Below are positions 60,237 to 64,000 of a DNA stretch of 64,000 nt, in pieces. The translations under genes and the position numbers were made by a program. The notes below the pieces were generated by a model. It did not search any database. It saw nothing but the letters and a program-made list of their open reading frames with translations, and was not told where the DNA came from. This stretch comes from JBGVSA01 sp041807905 (GTDB lineage: Bacteria; Pseudomonadota; Gammaproteobacteria; Burkholderiales; Rhodocyclaceae): NCBI RefSeq assembly GCF_041807905.1, contig NZ_JBGVSA010000012.1:59504-123503 (forward strand), written 5' to 3'. Within the stretch, counting starts at the first letter, position 1; each line of letters starts with the position of its first letter.

Positions 60237-61558
60237 CTGATACTGGAACAGAAAGACGTTCCGCGGAGACGGATGCGACATCCCGGCCAACGCCGGCTGC
60301 CGTGGTGACGGTACCCCGTGGCGCAGTGGGCCAGAAAGCCAAGTCCGGAACCGCGGCAGCGCCCAATCCGGCGGGCGGGCCTTCGCCGGCTCCGTCCCTG
60401 TTTCTGGGCTCTCCGACGGAAGCACCGCTGCCGCGCGCATCGACGGTCGTGTGGATCGTGGCGTGCCTGATTGCAGCGTTTCTCGTGTGGGCCGCGTGCT
60501 TCAGTCTCGATGAAGTATCGACGGGCACAGGCAAGATCATTCCGAGTTCCAAGGAGCAGGTGATCCAGTCCCAGGAGGGCGGCATCCTCGTCGAGATGCT
60601 GGCCAAGGAAGGCGACATCGTCGAGCGTGGTCAGGTGATCGCGCAACTCGATCGTACGCGCAGCGAAGCGGTCGTGCAGGAGAGCGCGGCCAAGCTGTAT
60701 GCCGCTGAGGCGACTGCCGCGCGCCTGTCCGCAGAGGTCAACGGCACGCCTCTCAAATTCCCGCCGGACGTTGCCAAGGACGCGGATCTCGTCCGGAGTG
60801 AAACCCGGCTCTACGACCAGCGTCGCCAAGCGCTGGCGACCACCGTCCGAGACCTGGAAAACGGCCTCTCGCTCGTGCGCAGGGAGCTTTCGCTGACCGA
60901 ACCCCTGGTCGCCCAGGGCGCGGCGAGCCCGGTGGAAGTGTTGCGCCTGAAACGCCAGGTGGCCGATCTGGAAAGCAAGCGCAACGACGCGCGCAGCAAC
61001 TACTACGTCAAGGCGCGCGAAGAACTCGCGAAGGCCAACGCCGAGGTGGAAGCACAGCGCTCAGTGACGCGCGGCCGCCAGGATTCACTCACACGACTCA
61101 CTTTCACATCGCCCGTCAAAGGCGTCGTCAAGGACATCCCCGTGACGACGCTGGGTGGCGTCATCGCGCCGAATGGAAAGCTCATGGAGATCGTTCCTCT
61201 CGACGACAAGCTCCTGGTGGAGGCACGCATTTCGCCGCGCGATGTGGCGTTCATTCATCCGGGGCAGGACGCGAATGTGAAGGTGACGGCATATGACTAT
61301 TCAATATATGGAGGCTTGCACGGGAAGGTGACGATGATCTCTCCGGACACGATTCAGGACGAGGTGAAGCGCGATGTTTACTACTACCGGGTCTATATCC
61401 GCACGGACGCGGATCACCTGGTGAACAAGCGGGGCAAGGTGTTCCCGATTGTGCCCGGGATGATCACCACCGTTGATATCCACACCGGTCGAAAGACCGT
61501 GCTTGATTACTTGATCAAGCCATTGAACCGAGGCAGGGAAGCGTTGCGGGAGCGGTAG
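60233..61558 (+). CDS. Type I secretion membrane-fusion protein (HlyD/LapC-like)
   Basis: 441 residues. A disordered cytosolic N-terminus of about 65 residues is followed by one membrane helix (71-90), then a lipoyl-like half (GGILVEMLAKEGDIVERGQV), long coiled-coil hairpin (about 150-300) and the C-terminal half (LTFTSPVKGVVKDIPVTTLG ... VPGMITTVDIHTGRKTVLDY, LIKPL), the standard HlyD layout. Start at 60233 overlaps the ABC gene stop. The adhesin gene follows after 190 bp. Confidence 0.93.
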   Translation: MTDTGTERRSAETDATSRPTPAAVVTVPRGAVGQKAKSGTAAAPNPAGGPSPAPSLFLGSPTEAPLPRASTVVWIVACLIAAFLVWAACFSLDEVSTGTGKIIPSSKEQVIQSQEGGILVEMLAKEGDIVERGQVIAQLDRTRSEAVVQESAAKLYAAEATAARLSAEVNGTPLKFPPDVAKDADLVRSETRLYDQRRQALATTVRDLENGLSLVRRELSLTEPLVAQGAASPVEVLRLKRQVADLESKRNDARSNYYVKAREELAKANAEVEAQRSVTRGRQDSLTRLTFTSPVKGVVKDIPVTTLGGVIAPNGKLMEIVPLDDKLLVEARISPRDVAFIHPGQDANVKVTAYDYSIYGGLHGKVTMISPDTIQDEVKRDVYYYRVYIRTDADHLVNKRGKVFPIVPGMITTVDIHTGRKTVLDYLIKPLNRGREALRER

Positions 61559-61748
61559 AGCCGAGAGCAATTCGTTGGCGAAAGCCTTCTATGGAAAGAA
61601 CTGGCGCGACGTGGAGTTCGATGTGCCGCAGCAGCGGGATCGGACTTCACGTCGTCGTCAGCGTGAAAGAAATCCGTTTGAAATGCGCCGGGCCCGAGGG
61701 TGGATCGGCAAACAAGATCAATAGAAATCAGTAAGAGGACAAGTGAAA

Positions 61749-64000
61749 ATGGCTGAGCAGATTACGATCGTCGACAAGAAGACTCATGCGAAGACGACGC
61801 TGAATGGCACGGATGTCAATCTCACGTCGGTGTCGGTGGTGGAGTTGCCGATGCGGCGCGATCAGGTCAAGTCGCTGGCACGCGATGGCGATTCACTGAT
61901 CGTGACCACCGTCACCGGCGAAGTCATCGTCATCCATGGGTTCTTCGCGCACGATGGAAATCTGAAAAGCGACCTGGTCCTGCAGGACGACAACCATGCG
62001 TTTTGGCTGGTGGACACGGACGGTATCGGCGCCGCGAGTTCCGAAGGCATGTTCTCCCCGATCGATTCGATCGAGCCGCTGCTACTGCATGAAGGGTCGG
62101 ACAACACGTTCCTGCCATTGATTCTGGGCGGGGCCGGAGCGGCGGCCGGTGGCGCGGCGCTCGCTTTCAGTGACGACGATGATGATGCTCCCGCGGCAAC
62201 CAAGCTTAGTGCGCCGACGGTGAATCTTGCAGCCAATCCCGACGGCACGCTGACCGTATCGGGCCATGCCGCGCCAGGTACGCTCGTTGCAGTCTCGTTC
62301 CCGGACGGTACGTCCGCCACGGTGGTGGCAGACGCGTCGGGCAACTACACGGCGCAGTCCGATGCACCGCAGACTTCGGGTGTTGTTGAAGCGATTTCGA
62401 TCGATGCCAGCGGCAACGCCAGCGAGCCGACGAACGTGACGTACACCGACACCGGCGCGCCGGTGGCCCCGGTGGTGGATGTGACGGCCAACGAGAATGG
62501 CGGCCTCACGGTCTCCGGTACGGCCGAGCCGGGCAGCACGGTGACAGTGACCTATCCGGATGGCAGCACGGCCACGACCACGGCCGATGCCGATGGCAAC
62601 TACAGCGTGACGACCGACGTGCCGCAGACCAGCGGCGAGGTGACAGTGACCGTCACCGACGAGGCGGGCAACACCAGCGAGCCGACGGTACTGGACTACA
62701 CGGACACGGGTGCCCCCCTGGCGCCGGTCGTGGACGTGGAGGCCAACGAGGACGGTGGCCTGACGGTCTCGGGCACGGCCGAGCCGGGCAGCACGGTGAC
62801 AGTGACCTATCCGGATGGCAGCACGGCCACGACCACGGCGGATGCCGATGGCAACTACAGCGTGACGACCGACGTGCCGCAGACCAGCGGCGAGGTGACA
62901 GTGACCGTCACCGACGAGGCGGGCAACACCAGTGAGCCGACGGAAGTGAGCTACGCCGATACGGGAGCCCCTCTGGCACCCGTGGTGGAGGTGACGGCGA
63001 ATCCGGACGGGACGGTGACGGTATCAGGTACCGCTGAGCCGGGTAGCACCGTAACGGTGACCTACCCCGACGGTACGACGAGCACGACGACGGCGGATGC
63101 TTCGGGCAATTACGCCACCTCTTCGGACACGGTGCAGACCACGGGCGTGGTTGAGGCAACGGCGACAGACGCTGCGGGCAACACCAGTGCACCGACGGAT
63201 GTGACGTATACCGACACAGGTGCGCCTTTGGCACCCGTAGTGGATGTGACGGCCAATGAGGATGGTGGCCTGACGGTGTCGGGCACGGCGGAGCCGGGCA
63301 GCACGGTGACGGTGACCTACCCGGATGGCAGCACGGCCACGACGACAGCCGATGCCGACGGCAACTACAGCGTGACGACCGATGTGCCGCAGACCACGGG
63401 CACAGTGGATGTGACCGCCACCGACGTGGCGGGCAACACCAGTGAGCCGACGGAAGTGAGCTACACGGACTCCGGTGCGCCGGTAGCCCCGGTGGTCAAC
63501 GTGACGGCCAACGAAGACGGTGGTCTGACGGTGTCGGGCACGGTCGAGCCGGGCAGCAAGGTGACGGTGACCTACCCGGATGGCAGCACCGCTTCGACGA
63601 CAGCCGACGCGGATGGCAACTACAGCGTGACGACCACGGTGCCGCAGACCAGTGGCGAGGTGACGGCCACGGCCACCGATGCGGCCAACAACATCAGTGA
63701 GCCGGCGGTACTGGACTACACCGATACGGGCGCGCCGGTAGCACCGGTGGTGAACGTGACGGCCAACGAAGACGGTGGTCTGACGGTGTCGGGCACGGCT
63801 GAGCCGGGGAGCACCGTAACGGTGACCTATCCGGACAACAGCACGGCCACGACCACGGCCGATGCCGACGGCAACTACAGCGTGACGACCACGGTGCCGC
63901 AGACTGACGGTAGCGTGACGGCGACGGCCACCGATGCGGCCAACAACATCAGTGAGCCGACGAGCGTGAGCTACGAGGACACGGGTGCGCCGGTGGCCCC
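61749..64000 (+). CDS. BapA-like giant adhesin with Ig-like repeats (partial, 3' end beyond window)
   Basis: Begins MAEQITIVDKKTHAKTTLNG, with a BapA-type prefix domain up to about residue 115 (SVVELPMRRDQVKSLARDGD; VTGEVIVIHGFFAHDG), a small hydrophobic Gly/Ala segment (LPLILGGAGAAAGGAALAF) and an Asp run. From residue 151 on it is built of identical-length 85-residue bacterial Ig-like domains (for example SGTAEPGSTVTVTYPDGSTA ... SEPTxVxYTDTGAP). At least 750 codons are in the window with no stop. It is the presumed cargo of the type I system upstream and would act in attachment or biofilm formation. A GTG at 61743 is an alternative start; ATG 61749 has better spacing from AGAGGA. Confidence 0.9.
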   Translation, partial: MAEQITIVDKKTHAKTTLNGTDVNLTSVSVVELPMRRDQVKSLARDGDSLIVTTVTGEVIVIHGFFAHDGNLKSDLVLQDDNHAFWLVDTDGIGAASSEGMFSPIDSIEPLLLHEGSDNTFLPLILGGAGAAAGGAALAFSDDDDDAPAATKLSAPTVNLAANPDGTLTVSGHAAPGTLVAVSFPDGTSATVVADASGNYTAQSDAPQTSGVVEAISIDASGNASEPTNVTYTDTGAPVAPVVDVTANENGGLTVSGTAEPGSTVTVTYPDGSTATTTADADGNYSVTTDVPQTSGEVTVTVTDEAGNTSEPTVLDYTDTGAPLAPVVDVEANEDGGLTVSGTAEPGSTVTVTYPDGSTATTTADADGNYSVTTDVPQTSGEVTVTVTDEAGNTSEPTEVSYADTGAPLAPVVEVTANPDGTVTVSGTAEPGSTVTVTYPDGTTSTTTADASGNYATSSDTVQTTGVVEATATDAAGNTSAPTDVTYTDTGAPLAPVVDVTANEDGGLTVSGTAEPGSTVTVTYPDGSTATTTADADGNYSVTTDVPQTTGTVDVTATDVAGNTSEPTEVSYTDSGAPVAPVVNVTANEDGGLTVSGTVEPGSKVTVTYPDGSTASTTADADGNYSVTTTVPQTSGEVTATATDAANNISEPAVLDYTDTGAPVAPVVNVTANEDGGLTVSGTAEPGSTVTVTYPDNSTATTTADADGNYSVTTTVPQTDGSVTATATDAANNISEPTSVSYEDTGAPVA
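62199..64000 (+). repeat. Tandem 255-bp coding repeats
   Basis: The repeat boundaries (GGx-GCx-CCx encoding GAP) fall at 62454, 62709, 62964, 63219, 63474, 63729 and 63984, exactly 255 bp apart, so each unit is 85 codons. The first unit (62199-62453) is the most diverged; others share long identical nucleotide blocks, a sign of recent duplication or gene conversion. The array continues past the window. Confidence 0.93.

Overview
The window is GC-rich DNA from the chromosome of a betaproteobacterium, most likely Burkholderiales. The murJ/rpsT neighbourhood, the Burkholderiaceae-like proteins and the high GC at third codon positions all point this way. The genus cannot be fixed from the sequence alone. 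Nearly all of it is tightly packed with genes. The main exception is an open stretch of about 1.15 kb before the secretion locus near the right end.

Left part (1-10.2 kb): the 5' end of murJ, rpsT, an AI-2E-type permease, a small membrane peptide, a free-standing protein resembling the C-terminal domain of large catalases, a lipoprotein, the ergothioneine pair egtB-egtD, and the molybdenum-cofactor operon moeA-moaD-moaE. Middle-left (10.2-19.2 kb): two carbohydrate-type catabolic modules. A LacI regulator faces a cytosolic beta-propeller protein and an orphan solute-binding protein. A GntR regulator faces an MFS carrier and an enolase-superfamily acid-sugar dehydratase. Both modules have clear palindromic operator candidates. 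Then follow an isochorismatase-type hydrolase with a divergent FtrA-like regulator, serS with tRNA-Ser(CGA), and a LysR / M24-hydrolase / MHS-carrier module.

The centre (27.8-53.9 kb) is a complete formate hydrogenlyase-2 island. It contains moaA, hyfABCDEFGHIJ (group 4 [NiFe] hydrogenase with Complex-I-like membrane arm), a HycI-type endopeptidase, an FhlA/HyfR sigma-54 activator, fdhD, fdhF (a cysteine, not selenocysteine, formate dehydrogenase H), hydN, hypABCDE, a HupE/UreJ nickel permease and hypF. Formate would be oxidised by FdhF, electrons passed through HydN/HyfA/HyfH to the Ni-Fe site of HyfG, and H2 released while HyfBCDEF form the membrane arm. MoaA, MoeA, MoaD, MoaE and FdhD supply and activate the Mo cofactor. 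HypA-F, HupE and HycI supply nickel and mature the large subunit. I find -24/-12 sigma-54 promoters in front of hyfA, hydN, hypA and hupE. Three regions sharing the core TGTCGAA lie about 100-120 bp upstream of the hyfA, hydN and hupE promoters. This reads as a self-contained FhlA-type regulon.

The right end (53.9-64 kb) holds an orphan AbiEi-like regulator, a short ESPR-bearing ORF that looks like a collapsed type V autotransporter, and a type I secretion operon (TolC-like, LapB-like ABC, HlyD-like). The last gene is a giant BapA-like adhesin whose exact 255-bp (85-residue) Ig-like repeats run off the end of the window.
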